A stretch of 64,000 nucleotides of DNA, from the NCBI RefSeq assembly GCF_028583425.1, contig NC_072798.1, positions 12,216,501 to 12,280,500 of the forward strand, in the 5' to 3' direction. Positions within the stretch are counted from its first letter, which is position 1; every line of letters begins with the position of its first letter. A program made the translations under genes and the position numbers. Positions 1 to 10,718 of the stretch are shown here, in pieces. Below the pieces are notes generated by a model. It worked only from the letters and a program-made list of their open reading frames with translations, was not told where the DNA came from and searched no databases. Origin of the DNA: Eublepharis macularius. Its lineage: Eukaryota > Chordata > Lepidosauria > Squamata > Eublepharidae.

Positions 1-23
1 GCAGAGCATAGTGGCAGGATCCA

Positions 24-470
24 ACACACACATGAAGCTGCCTTATATTGAATCAGACCCTTTGTTCATCAAAGTCAGTACTGTCTACTCAAACTGGCAG
101 CAGCTCTCCCAGGTAGGGTTGCCAGCCTTCAGGTGGTGGCTGGAGATCTCCTGGAATTACAACTGATCTCCAGGTCACAGAGATCAGTTCATCTGGAGAA
201 AATGGCTGCTTTGGGGTGTGGGGCGCTATACAATTACGCCATGTCAAGGTCTTTTCCCTCCCCAAACCCCACTTTCTCCAGGTTTCACCCCCCAAATCGC
301 CAGGAATTTCCCAACTTGGAGCTGGCAATCCTAATCCCAGGTGTCAGGTGGAGGTCTTTCTCATCACCTGCTGCCCTGTCCTTAACTAGAGATGCCGGGG
401 ATTGAACCTGGGATATACTGGGGATCAAAGCTGCATGCTAAGCAGATGGTCTACCGCTGAGCCACAGCAG
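24..470 (-). repeat. tRNA-derived SINE, split by a hAT insertion
   Basis: Read on the minus strand this is a SINE with a tRNA-like head: an A-box-like GGCTCAGCGGTAGACC near 455-470 and a B-box-like GGTTCAATCC near 400-411. The other end is the GGCAGCTTCATGTGTG-type tail near 24-45. The same family recurs at 53340-53560 (minus) and 62520-62735 (plus). It is interrupted by the hAT element at 114-333, so it predates that insertion. Confidence 0.75.
114..333. mobile_element. Short non-autonomous hAT element, family A
   Basis: Terminal inverted repeats TAGGGTTGCC and GGCAATCCTA bound about 220 bp. They are flanked by an 8-bp duplication, CTCCCAGG (106-113) and ATCCCAGG (334-341), with one mismatch. 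An 8-bp duplication is diagnostic of the hAT superfamily. No transposase is encoded. Other family A copies are at 8340-8554, 43198-43403, 43732-43918 and, split, at 58433-59072. Confidence 0.85.
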
Positions 471-2360
471 TTCTGCAATAAGTGATCGAGCCATCATATA
501 GTAAAATACAGCTTGGAAGCTTGCATTTTTCCAAGATAATGTGAAACTTTACCCTGACAAGAAAATCACCTTAGCCCGGGATCCTTATGACTCCCCACTT
601 GTTCTAACACGACAAGGAGGCCAAAAACTAAAAAGATTCCAGGGCTCAGATGGACCTTGCAACACGTATGAACCAGGTCTGGCTTGGCTTTCAGGCAGAG
701 AGTAAAACAAATGCCCCACAGGTGGCCATCCTGCAACACAATCAACTCTGTGGCAACCCCGGCCGAGAACGGAAAGGCTCAGTACCTTTCGCATAGGACC
801 AATTTTGCAACATCGGCATCACGGTTAAGAGAGCAGGAATACTCCAAAAACAGGGTGGACTGATTTTAAATCAACTTTCCCCGTTTTGAAATGCAAATGT
901 TTCCTGAACCACCATGCCTACTAAATGGTCGCTGTGACAATTTTAAAATACTGGCTTGCAATTAAAGGGTATTATACAACCTAGGAGCACAATAATTAAA
1001 AACCAAGTGGCCAGGCACTCATTCCACATGCTTTCCACCCTGCAAAATTGTATCTTGCTCAAGAAGAACAGACAGACAGATTTATCTGTATATATACTAT
1101 GCCAGATTTTCTTAGTCAGCGTGTACAGCTTCAACCCGATGCATGTTTATTAAGAAGTTACGTTCCACTGAACGAAGGAGAAGTTAGTGCTGAATAAACA
1201 TGCTTAGGTGATGCTAGAAACCAAGAACTGCACAGAAGCAAGGGGCAATTGTTACTAGGCAAAACAGTGATTTTCCACGGAGTGCAATGAACAGGTCGGT
1301 CACGAGCATAAATAGGTGATCTTGACGGGTTAAAATGATAGCACATCTTGGCTCCTCGCACCAAGGGCAACTTGCCAGCCCCTCAGCCCAGCAGGAATCC
1401 CATAATAATCAGAACCATACGTTATGTCATTTACAATGCCCCCCGGAAGACTCCTCGGTTTCTCTCGAGCATAGAAAAGCTGTTTCAACACATGATTCAG
1501 TTTTAATAGAATGTATAGGGTCTTTAACTTGGCAAGTTGGCTTTTTTTTTAATGACTATAATTCAAGTTCCTCCCTTCTTTCTCTTTTCGACACACACCA
1601 TGGCACCAAATTAAATTTACATTGAGGTAAAAACTCATCCTGATTAAGATTTAAATCAGAATTAGGAGTCAGCTTGGGAGCAATAACCACAAAGTTGTTT
1701 CACCGGATTAATTACCAGGGCTGGGAGTTCTCTATGTTAGAAGTAGAAAGGACGAATGTGTTCAGGTGGTTCGGACGCAATGCCGAACTTTGGATCAGAG
1801 CACATGCACAGGTCTTGAAGACAACTGGGCTTAAGAACAGAAGAAGAGCCCGACTGGATCAAAGCAGTGATCCATCCAATCCAGTATCCGGTCTCACAGT
1901 GGCCAACCGGCTGCTATGGAGGACCAATAACAGGGCATAGAAACCGAGGCCTTCCCTGATACTGCCTCCTGGCACCAATATTCAGAAGTTCACTGCCTCT
2001 GAATGTGGAGGTTCTCCTCTAGCTACCATGACTAGTAGCCACTGATAGTCCTGTGTCGTCTATAAATCTGTCTAATCTCCTTTTAAAGCCATCTATGCCT
2101 CTAGCAGCAAATTCCACATTTTAATCACTTGTTGGCTTAAGTATTTCCTTTTTGTCCTTCCTGAATCTACTGCCCATCAACTTCTTTACTGTAAGTCAAT
2201 TTATGGGGTTTTGGAAAGCCATTGTATGGCCATTTGCCATTACGTCCAAACCAAAAAAATGACGGTTTGCACTAGCCCTGCAAATGTGAGCAAACAGGGA
2301 TTAAACCACTGACTTATGGGGAAAGTAAAACTACAGTATACTGTTTCAAACATAACTAAT
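471..2360. other. Intronic sequence, no gene recognised
   Basis: I see no splice-bounded exon, RNA gene or well-formed repeat here. It is ordinary AT-rich sequence with short homopolymers and scattered stop codons on both strands. On the USP6NL model it lies in a 5' intron transcribed leftward. Confidence 0.5.
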
Positions 2361-2554
2361 CTGGTGTTGTGAATAGATTGTTGGACTAGGATCTGAGAGG
2401 CCAAGGTTTGTATCCCCACTCTGCCACGGAAGCTTGCTGGACCAGTCACATACTTTCAGCCTAACTTCATAGCATTGTTATGGGGATAAAATGGGGGACC
2501 GTGTTGGGTCCCCACTGGGGAGAATGAAAAGGTATAAATTAAGCAAATAAATAC
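2361..2554 (+). repeat. Sauria-like tRNA SINE
   Basis: A degraded tRNA-like head leads into the family's usual body (CCACTCTGCC, GGAAGCTTGCTGG). The 3' part ends GGTATAAATTAAGCAAATAAATA. The tail type is that of Sauria-like SINEs mobilised by BovB/RTE LINEs. Confidence 0.7.
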
Positions 2555-4876
2555 ATTTCTGCCATGAAAACAGAAATTCTTCATTAGCCGCCCTTATACA
2601 AGGGAAAGAAGGAATAGACAAGTTGAAGGATCCCCCCAGTTGTGTTCACACAATAGTGAACTCTGGTTGGTCTTTACATCTGAACTGAAATATTAGCATT
2701 GTTGTCAAAACTATACAATGAATTTCATATCTGTGATTTGCCCCTCTTGAGAGCAAATCTCATTTTCAGTTTGTTGCTTGAAACCTGCAGTTCTGGCTCG
2801 CTCCATTCCTTGGGGTTCCACGTCAGCAAAATTTACAGCCTCCGCCACACGTCTGTCAAAGAGGGATGCCAGTTCTGTCTGGCAACAAATTAAATGAATC
2901 TTTCTCAGCTTAGAAGCAAACAACAACTGCCTGACCCGGACCAGGAAAGAGAATTGCAGCCGACAGCTTTCCTTCATTTCTTTACTTGCCGTCAGTTGTT
3001 TGCAAGACAAAAAATTTTTGACAAAAAACATTTGGGGGCTTTTGGAAAAGGAGCAGGAGACAGGAAGATGCATTTGTTCACATGCTGTTGAACCCTGCTT
3101 AGCTGTACCCACAGATTAATCTGATTCGTCCCCCTCTCCCTTTTTCGTTGCTACGCTTCGGCAACCACAGCTCCGATCTCAACTGTATCCAGAAACAGCT
3201 GTACAGAAGGGTCAGGCTTCTACCTGCTGGAGGATGACATTAACTGAAGCTGGAATCAGGCGTTGGCATTTAAAGTCTTTATCTTGTCAGGAAAGGCAAT
3301 TAAGCACAGGAGATCTGTAAATTTGGGCTTAAGAGGACAGCAGAGCTAGACACATCCTGGGTATCGGAAAGCCCAGACAACTGAACAGCTGATAATTCCT
3401 AGGGATTTAAAACGTATGCTATTACTAGAAGCTTGCAGCTAAAAAAAAACCTGGCTAGTTATTTCAAAATAATAACACCAAATTTGATCCTTGGTCCTCT
3501 GCGCCTCTTTACAATTGCCAGGTCATTACTGCAGCAGCCATAATAGTCACAACTCGCAGAAATTCCCAGTTTAGGTTTCTAGATGTAGGCAACCATATGC
3601 CTCCCATTTAGCCTGCCCCCTTCCTTCATGCCAATAACACACCGCCTTTTTACCTAAAATGAAGCCAATGGGTTTTCCGTGCCCCTGATGAATTGGGCCA
3701 CCCCGAGTCCAAAAGGCTACAAACCAAGCTAGCAGCTGATGACCACAACAACTATCCAAGGACAAAATTTTTCCTCAAAGAATGGAATAATTGGAGGAAC
3801 CATTCTCTCAGGCTTCCAAAAGCATTTCCATGAGGTCAGAAAACCTGCGAGCTCCGTCAGTCCGTTTCCAAAAGCTTAATAGCAGCTTTGGAAAAGGCAA
3901 TAAATGTGAAGTGCTTACCGGCGAACCTCCCTCATTGTACCAATGTGTCAAGGAAGGGGAATGAAGAGGTCAATAAAGCAAATGAAGTATCATTGGATTA
4001 GAATGCTTCACCCTTGCCAAGGGAAACCCATCTCAGGGTTACTCGACCTTAGAGAGAATATGAAACGTTTCCAGTCGTTCAGCCATTGGAAGATTAATAT
4101 CAAGATATTATCTCATACTCAGACGTATATTCTTAAGCGAATGCACCTAAGCCACAAGACGCAAGTGACCATTACCCATGGCGGAAAGCAGCAAGAAATG
4201 TATCATTCAGGCACATTTAATGGTAGCTTGCCTAGTGATTAATGCTTTCTGAGCAATTCAGGAAATCACTTGTGTGTTCCTACCTATACGCTTCTTCGAA
4301 GAAACATAGAAGAGCCCCACAAAAGTGTTCTGAAAGGGCAGGAGCTCCTCCACTGGGATATTCATTGGCGGAGTCAATTTATTACTGCTAGGCTGTTGCA
4401 TCCCCCCAGTTCACCCTCTGCCTTGACAATAAAAACAAAACCTATGGAACCAAATCGACCATAAATATATAAAAGCACAGTCTGGGCATTATGTGGAACC
4501 ATTCTGAAGCCCACAGAGGACACCACTCACGTGCCTACTACGTCTGTTAAATTGCGGCCATTTAACCTGCAAAATGGAACACAAAATTCCTTCAGAGGGA
4601 ATACCAGTCAGCACAACTAGGATAATTCTTACAGGTAAATCTAAAAATGGGAGTAGAAAGAATCATTTCCTGGGAGCAACTGCAGCTTTGGGGGTGCACC
4701 ACAACCCAAATAACTTCTTTTCTATCTGTCTGCACATTACTTCTCTTTTCCAGTCCTCCCCACAATCAGTTCAGACACAAAGATCATGTATGGAAGTTTA
4801 TGAACACTGGATCATAGACAACAACAGACTGCCGACCAACTGGCCACACAGCACTCAAGATGTCTGTCAAAGGCTA
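2555..4876. other. Intronic sequence, no gene recognised
   Basis: This is largely single-copy-looking sequence. A 133-codon open frame on the minus strand (2711-3112) has no recognisable domain and no convincing splice context, so I do not call it. Nothing else is supported. Confidence 0.45.
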
Positions 4877-5016
4877 ATTCCGCACACGTTGGATAATGCA
4901 CTTTCAATGCACTTTATCAGTCGGTCGAGGTGGGTTATTTGTTCCGCACTCAAAAAAATCCGTTCCAAATGATCTATAAAGAGGATTGGAAGTGCATTAT
5001 CCAATGTGTGCGGAAT
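4877..5016. mobile_element. Inverted-repeat element with ATTCCGCAC termini
   Basis: Two 27-bp arms (4877-4903 and 4990-5016) are complementary with a single mismatch and start ATTCCGCACACG. A second copy of the same length and high identity lies at 62782-62920. A longer element at 25955-26855 shares the terminal ATTCCGCAC motif. No target duplication could be read with confidence, so the superfamily is open. Confidence 0.75.
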
Positions 5017-5138
5017 CACTCAACGTTTCACTGCTGCTATATTAGGTACCTGTCCTCAATAATGTTCCACCTGGGCTCATATCTTCCTCTGGCACATGGC
5101 ACCTTCCACTGACACCAGACACCCTTGCATCAGCAGAA

Positions 5139-5400
5139 TTTATTTATCTTACCCTGTCTTTTTCCCCAATGGGGACCTCAAGCGGGATATATCATTCCCT
5201 TCTCCTACATTTTATCCTAAACGACCACCCTTCTGAGGTAGGTTAGGCTACAAGCATGTGACTGGCCCTAAGTCATGCTTAAGCATGTGACTGGCCCTAA
5301 GTCATGCTTAAGCATGTGACTGGCCCTAAGCTTTCACGGTAGAGTGGAGAACCTGGATCTCCCGGTCTGACACTTCACCACTATACCGTACACCACACCT
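5139..5400 (-). repeat. tRNA SINE with an internal tandem triplication
   Basis: This is a minus-strand Sauria-like SINE running from the poly-purine/ATAAATAA side (5139) to the tRNA-like head (about 5400). Inside it a 29-bp unit beginning AAGCATGTGACTGG is repeated 2.7 times at 5252-5332. That repeat is absent from the other copies in the window. Confidence 0.7.
5252..5332. repeat. 29-bp tandem repeat, 2.7 copies
   Basis: Units at 5252-5280, 5281-5309 and a partial third from 5310 are essentially identical. The array lies inside a SINE, so it arose after insertion, probably by slippage or unequal exchange. Confidence 0.9.
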
Positions 5401-5599
5401 CATGCCAAAGGGACGCACAGATACCAGCAAAACAAAATGTTAGGATCCAATGCTTTGAGGTACACTTTTACACAGAAACCAACACCACATAAAATAGATG
5501 GCAACGTCGTTTCTAGCTAGCACTTTGGGTGGGGTGAAGTGCATTGCGATCATTTAATCCTGAGATGCCCCACTTGGGACAGAAGAGTTAAATATCCGC

Positions 5600-5712
5600 A
5601 CTTTGCAGATGGGGACCAGCTTCTTAGAGCTAGAGACTTGCCTGAGGCCACCCGATTCTTCACATCCCCAAAGGAGATTCGAACTCACAACTCCTTGGCT
5701 GTTTCGGCTCAA
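5600..5712 (-). repeat. Possible degraded tRNA SINE fragment
   Basis: A B-box-like block read on the minus strand (GAGTTCGAATCTCC at about 5668-5681) and flanking GGCCACC and GGGGACC motifs suggest an old tRNA-SINE piece. The ends are not clear. Confidence 0.35.
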
Positions 5713-6227
5713 TGATGTTGGCACCAACCTAGCATTCTGACAGCCTAACAGAAACGTGCTGTTGAAACTGATATCATGACTTAGCTTGCATATCAACACA
5801 AGTGTACATATAGACCAAATCAAAACCATTGATTCCCAATAATCTGCAAGGTCACATTCCTCTAACCAGAGATGCCAGTGACAGAGCCTCCTGCATACAA
5901 ACCATGCACTCAGCACCTCGAGAGTTGTGACCCCTTCCCGCTTATGAGCCAAGGGCATGAAACACAGTACATCTTTGCTGATATTTTTCCATGGACTCTG
6001 GCATCTAATATGCAGCAAAAAAAGATGTATCCAAGCAGTCCTTTTAAAATAAATTACCTGGCTTGGGAACACCAGATAATTTACTGCCTTTTAAAAAAGC
6101 AGACCACTTAGCAAAATGGCAGTTGACATTTCTTGCAAGAGAATCATTACCGACAGTAAAAAGTTCTGAAACGCCAACCCTGGTTATCACTTGGAATAAA
6201 ATTAAGAGACAGCAACCTACATAAATT

Positions 6228-6430
6228 GCCCTAACCTGGATAGCCCAGGTGAGCCTGATCTCGTCAGATCTCAGAAGCTAAGTAGAGTCGGTCTTGGTTA
6301 GCAGACCTCCACCGAAGACCAGGGTCGCAGAGGCAGGCAATGGCAGACCACCTCTGTTAGTCTCTTGCCATGAAAACCCCGCCAGGGGTCGCCATAAGTC
6401 AGCTATGACTTGAGGGCACTATCCACCACC
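6228..6430 (+). repeat. 5S-rRNA-derived SINE with 13-bp target duplication
   Basis: The head matches the 5S rRNA internal control region (GATCTCGTCAGATCTCAGAAGC then TAAGTAGAGTCGGTC in order), followed by GGCAGGCAATGGCAGACC. The tail is GGGGTCGCCATAAGTCAGC..ACTTGAGGGCAC, close to BovB LINE 3' ends. Identical 13-bp duplications ACCTACATAAATT lie at 6215-6227 and 6431-6443, which shows retroposition. It is not a functional 5S gene. Confidence 0.92.
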
Positions 6431-6789
6431 ACCTACATAAATTAAAACAATTCACTGTGGGTCCAAACTAGAACACAGACCACGGGGAAGAAACGGAACA
6501 GTATCGTCACCTGCTGCTGAAAGCTTGGAAAAGGGAAGACATCAAGGGAGCCTGACAAAGCCTGTTTGCCTTTAGAGAGAATTTCTGCCTTCTGCAAGGA
6601 CCCATTCGTACCCAAGACAATGGGAAAGATGACACAGGGCTTCCAAAGACAACTCAAACTAGTTCATATGGAGACAACGCTGCTTGAGAAACTCTGGCAT
6701 CAGATTTAAATACCCACACAATGGCTAGGATCCAAGAGACGCATTTTGAATATCACCAGAGGAATGGTGGTAAAAAGCAGCTCTGAAGA

Positions 6790-6945
6790 GTATATATTGT
6801 TCCTCTTCCATTTTATCCTTGCAACTACCCTGTGAGGAAGGTTACCCAGGATGTGTGTGAATGACCCAGCATCACCCAGCAAGCTTCCATAGCAGAGTGT
6901 CCGAGCTTTTAGTCTCACTCTAACCACTATTATTCACTGCCTCTC
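6790..6945 (-). repeat. Sauria-like tRNA SINE fragment
   Basis: On the minus strand the block reads a degraded tRNA-like head, then the conserved GGAAGCTTGCTGGGTGATGC region, then AGGGTAGTTGC..AAAATGGAAGAGG. It lacks the usual GGTATAAATAA end. Confidence 0.6.
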
Positions 6946-8339
6946 ACCCTCCATAGCATATCACAAACCACTTTGGAAACGTATCCATTTTGAAAGACAT
7001 TTGCCATGGGGGCAAAGCTCCACTGGACACAGAAAAATCATACATGTCTTTAGATTCCAGACTCCTTATTACAAAAATGTATTACCCATCCATGAAGTAT
7101 ATAGAAGAAAATTGGCAAAGCATCCTTGCTTGGAGGGAAATCTTGCCATTTTAGAGACAGAGGAGGGGATTATGATTGTCCTTAAAATCCCATCTTCTAG
7201 ATAATGAACTTTCATCATATACAGGACTGGGCAAAGTCACGCTAGTTTTAACAAAAAGCAATTTGGACAACACAAGAAATCACACTGATGCAAAAGAATG
7301 AGGTTGCTTGCGAGGAAAACGTTCCTCCTTGCTGTATTAAAAATCCCCACAGATTTAAAACCACACCTACCAACTTCATGTCTTACACGTCGCACCTCAT
7401 TAAATCCACCTCACATTCTAATGTACGGAGATTCTTAATATCACGCCGTTTACAATTTCTCTCTATTTACTGAAAAACTAACAAGAATGACTCATTCCTC
7501 ACAATACAGTCCTGACAGACGCAATTTACCCAGGGTCACATTCAATTACAGCTCCGGAAGAAATGTGGAATTGCTAAACAGTGTTTACGATTCAGGCGAC
7601 AATAATGTGTACTTCGCTTATGGTGGAATTCCTTTGGAAACGTTATGTAATGCTTTCCCCATCTGTTCAATAGTCAAAGGGTATTTTAGTGATAGATGTC
7701 CACGTAATTGACACAGCCCAGGCAAACTGAACTACTTTTCAATACTTATTCCCTTTAGTGGGAGAACCTACTGCTCCCAATGAAATAGACTTAAGTGTTC
7801 GGTCCTGGCTGGATCGTGCCCTTGTACATTCATAAGAACATGAGGATGCAATCCACATAAATCTTTAAACCAATTATTGGCTGAATGCTGGCTAATTAAA
7901 ATTTAAGTGTTAAAAAGGCAGATGAATAAACTGCAGTTTACTGAAATATTATTTCTCCCAATTAAGGAAGAAGGGGAAAAAAGGTCAATCTATTTTGATT
8001 TATTGCGGAGGAGGAAAGGGGGAAGCTGTTTTACATTTATGTCAACACATGCTCAAGTTCCATTACCAGATACGGGCAAATATTAACACAAATCTCTCCA
8101 GCCTACCTTTATATATATATACTGACACACCTCGACAAAACTACATAGGAAGTTTGAGGGAGATGTTTAATGGATGGCTCCATTAAAGGAGAAAGCGTAC
8201 ATTTTACCATCTCTATGGTATCACAAGCCAAAAATTTACTGTTTACAGACAACTCATTTGGTTATGGTTGCAATCTTAGCCAAATCTGCTTGGAAACCTG
8301 TTTCTTTGAAACAAGGGGAGCTTACTTCAGGTAAGTATT
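6946..8339. other. Intronic sequence, no gene recognised
   Basis: No exon or known repeat is supported. A short (TA)n run at about 8108-8121 is the only simple sequence. Confidence 0.45.
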
Positions 8340-8554
8340 TAGGGTTGCCAGCTCCAAATTGGGAAATTCCTGGGGATCTAGGGGGTGAAACCTGGAGAAA
8401 GTGGGGTTTGGGGAAAGGACCTTGGCATGGCATAATTCCATAGAGTCCACCCCCCAAAGTAGCCATTTTCTCCAGGTGAACTGATCTCTTTGGCCTGGAG
8501 ACCAGTTGCAATTCCGGGAGATCTCCAGCCACTACCTGGAGGCTGGCAACCCTA
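8340..8554. mobile_element. Short non-autonomous hAT element, family A, intact
   Basis: The termini TAGGGTTGCCAGC and GCTGGCAACCCTA are perfect inverted repeats. They are flanked by the perfect 8-bp duplication TAAGTATT (8332-8339 and 8555-8562). At 215 bp with no coding capacity, this is the best-preserved family A copy and defines its ends. Confidence 0.95.
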
Positions 8555-8562
8555 TAAGTATT

Positions 8563-9461
8563 ATAGGATTTGTAAAGGGCACTGATTGTAGTTTGGTACT
8601 CCATTGAACTTACACAATCAAACGAGAGCACTGAACAGATGAAACAAAAGCTATTTGAGCAACGTTTGATAAATTTCTATAGAGGCATCAAGGTTGCTAC
8701 TTTCTGCCAGTTATTACAACATTGGAGTTCACACATCTGTAAAATAACATCCTACATATAAGAAGGTGGCTGTAGTTTTAAACAAAACTATTTTATTAAG
8801 TCCTCAGGGATTGGATGGAACCAGGAATCTTGGGAAGACTTCTGTATTTTTAAGAACAGACCTAACACATTCAATACAGTACACAAAATAGCAAGAGGAA
8901 TTACATCAAAGTCGCTATAGAGCCAGGATGGGCTACAGAGTACTTTCTAGCAATGTTTCCGTAGAACACCTAACCTTAAAGCTGAATATGTTCAATAGAA
9001 CACATTTTAAAAAGGAATGCACTACACTGCACAGCCAATTATTTCCAAGAAGTGCTGATATTTATGTTCTCATTTATAGTACTCTGGTTATAAAATTATC
9101 TGCAAGGAATTCCAGTACTATTTTAAAACATACTCCACTGCAGAGATCGGAAATCCTTTAGTTTGGGAGGTGGGGGGAAATGCACCAGAGAAGTGTCTAT
9201 ATACAGTCAAATATCACCTTCAGTTGTTGAAGGTGATTAAGAATTCTCTTTAGGAGAGCCACAGCTGATCATATCGGGTTTATCACCGCTGCAAGCAAGG
9301 CTGTACTGGCTGAGAGTCAGCTAGCAACATGCAGTCTTGAAATAAAGATGGAACGGGCTTTCGGCAGTCACTCAAGTGCCAATTTGCAAGATAATGCTCC
9401 ATGCAAAAGAAAAAAAAAATGTGAATGGTTAAGGGATGAACGGTTCAGGGCTGGTTCCTAC
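8563..9461. other. Intronic sequence, no gene recognised
   Basis: AT-rich sequence with no splice-bounded exon or identified repeat. It directly follows, in the minus-strand direction, the candidate exon ending at 9462. Confidence 0.4.
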
Positions 9462-9534
9462 CTTTCTTTGCAGCGCCTGCTCTACGTCGCGCTGGTGATA
9501 CCAGCTCCTTCACAATCTGCAAGACTTGAATCAT
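9462..9534 (-). CDS. USP6NL: Candidate alternative first coding exon of USP6NL
   Basis: On the minus strand an ATG at 9534 opens 24 codons starting MIQVLQIVKELVSP, followed by the basic ARRRAGAAKK stretch. The exon ends in a strong donor, AAAG followed by GTAGGA (intron begins at 9461). It contributes 73 coding bases, so it ends in phase 1. That is the same phase as the candidate start exon at 31235-31321, as required if both splice to one common exon. The surrounding 9.45-9.8 kb has more CpG than the rest of the intron, so a local promoter is possible. What is seen: ORF, donor, phase. What is inferred: the gene, from the synteny USP6NL-ECHDC3. USP6NL is a TBC-domain GAP for Rab5 in endocytic traffic; no TBC residue is encoded here. 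It could also be a lineage-specific or chance ORF. Confidence 0.45.
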
Positions 9535-10718
9535 TGCTAGTTAGCAAGATCAGAGTCACCAGCTGCTCCTCTGGAATTCCAACAGGTTTCATCCCTACAG
9601 AGCATTACGCGTCTGCCTTCAACTAAGCTGAGCAAAAAAGCTACGCAGCAGCACTCCGGCTACCTTTCTGAGGATACGCTTTTGGTGCCTGACAACTGTG
9701 CTGGGAGAGGTGATGGATTTAAAGCGGCTTCAGCGCAAGGATGTAAAAGCAGCGCCAGCCGGGCATCTGCTAGCCCGCCAGAAAACATTTTTAACTGCAA
9801 GCCCCAAGTTAGCATGGCTCCTTTTTGACTGGACTTTAGACTAGAGATTCTGGCACGTTTGTGCCTGGAACTTCAGCTCGTTTCAAAGGGAAGTGAACTG
9901 TGTAAAGGAAGTAAAAACAGAGCTCGTTGAACATCAAGCCTTAGCAACACTGCAGACAATCAAGAGTGTTTCAAAGTGCACCAACAACAGCCAGTGAGTG
10001 CCCCTTCACGTGCAGACCTGCTTCCGATATCCCACCGCACTCAAGAAGAATTTTTGGCACATTATACTGCACGCTGAAAATCTGTGGCCATTTCAGACAC
10101 TACTTGGACTTACCACCAGAGGCAGATGGTTCATTTTCGTCCAAAGCCTTCCTATTGCTTCTGACAGGTAATTTTAACAACTGGATCTCAAGAAGACACG
10201 TTCCGCATCATTACACAAGATGTACACTGATCATTCATGACACCGCCTTACCCATGATACCTGCTTAGCAGCGTAGCCTGCAAAACAAAGAAGGGGAATA
10301 ATTCCCCTCCCCAAGCCTACAAAATAAAAGCCAGTTTTTTTAATAAAAAAATACAGAAAAGGTTAATTTCTACAAGGGCTTGTGCAGCCTCAGATTCTGA
10401 GAGACAGAAGTCGACTGCGTTCCAGGAAAAGCAAAATTTTCAGATGAACCACAGGATATAACTAAGGCAGACTAATGCCCTGGGGCTTTTTGACCTCTTT
10501 TGCCCACAGAACACGCTCATCGGCTTCAGCGAGGAGGTTCAGTCACTCCAGCAAGTAGTTAAAGGGGAGGACCACACTCTTAAAGGCCAAGTCATATTTC
10601 GTTGCATGCAAAGTTTTATTTGGGTCCCACCAGAACAGAGGGGTAAAAGAAGTTGGCAACTTTCTTCTGTCTACTAGCAAGGTTCTGATGCAGAGAGCTA
10701 GACAGAAAAGTATTAAGG
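9535..10718. other. Possible internal promoter region, otherwise unassigned
   Basis: Between 9.6 and 9.8 kb there is a modest CpG cluster (TACGC, CAGCGC, GCCAGCCGGGC) upstream, in the minus sense, of the candidate exon at 9462-9534. No TATA box or initiator can be assigned with confidence. The rest shows no exon or clear repeat. Confidence 0.35.

Noticed and set aside
2711..3112. 133-codon minus-strand ORF
   Set aside because: No family resemblance and no intron-exon signals at its borders.
5554..6072. 172-codon minus-strand ORF
   Set aside because: No recognisable domain, no splice support, and part overlaps a SINE-like block; not evidence of a gene.
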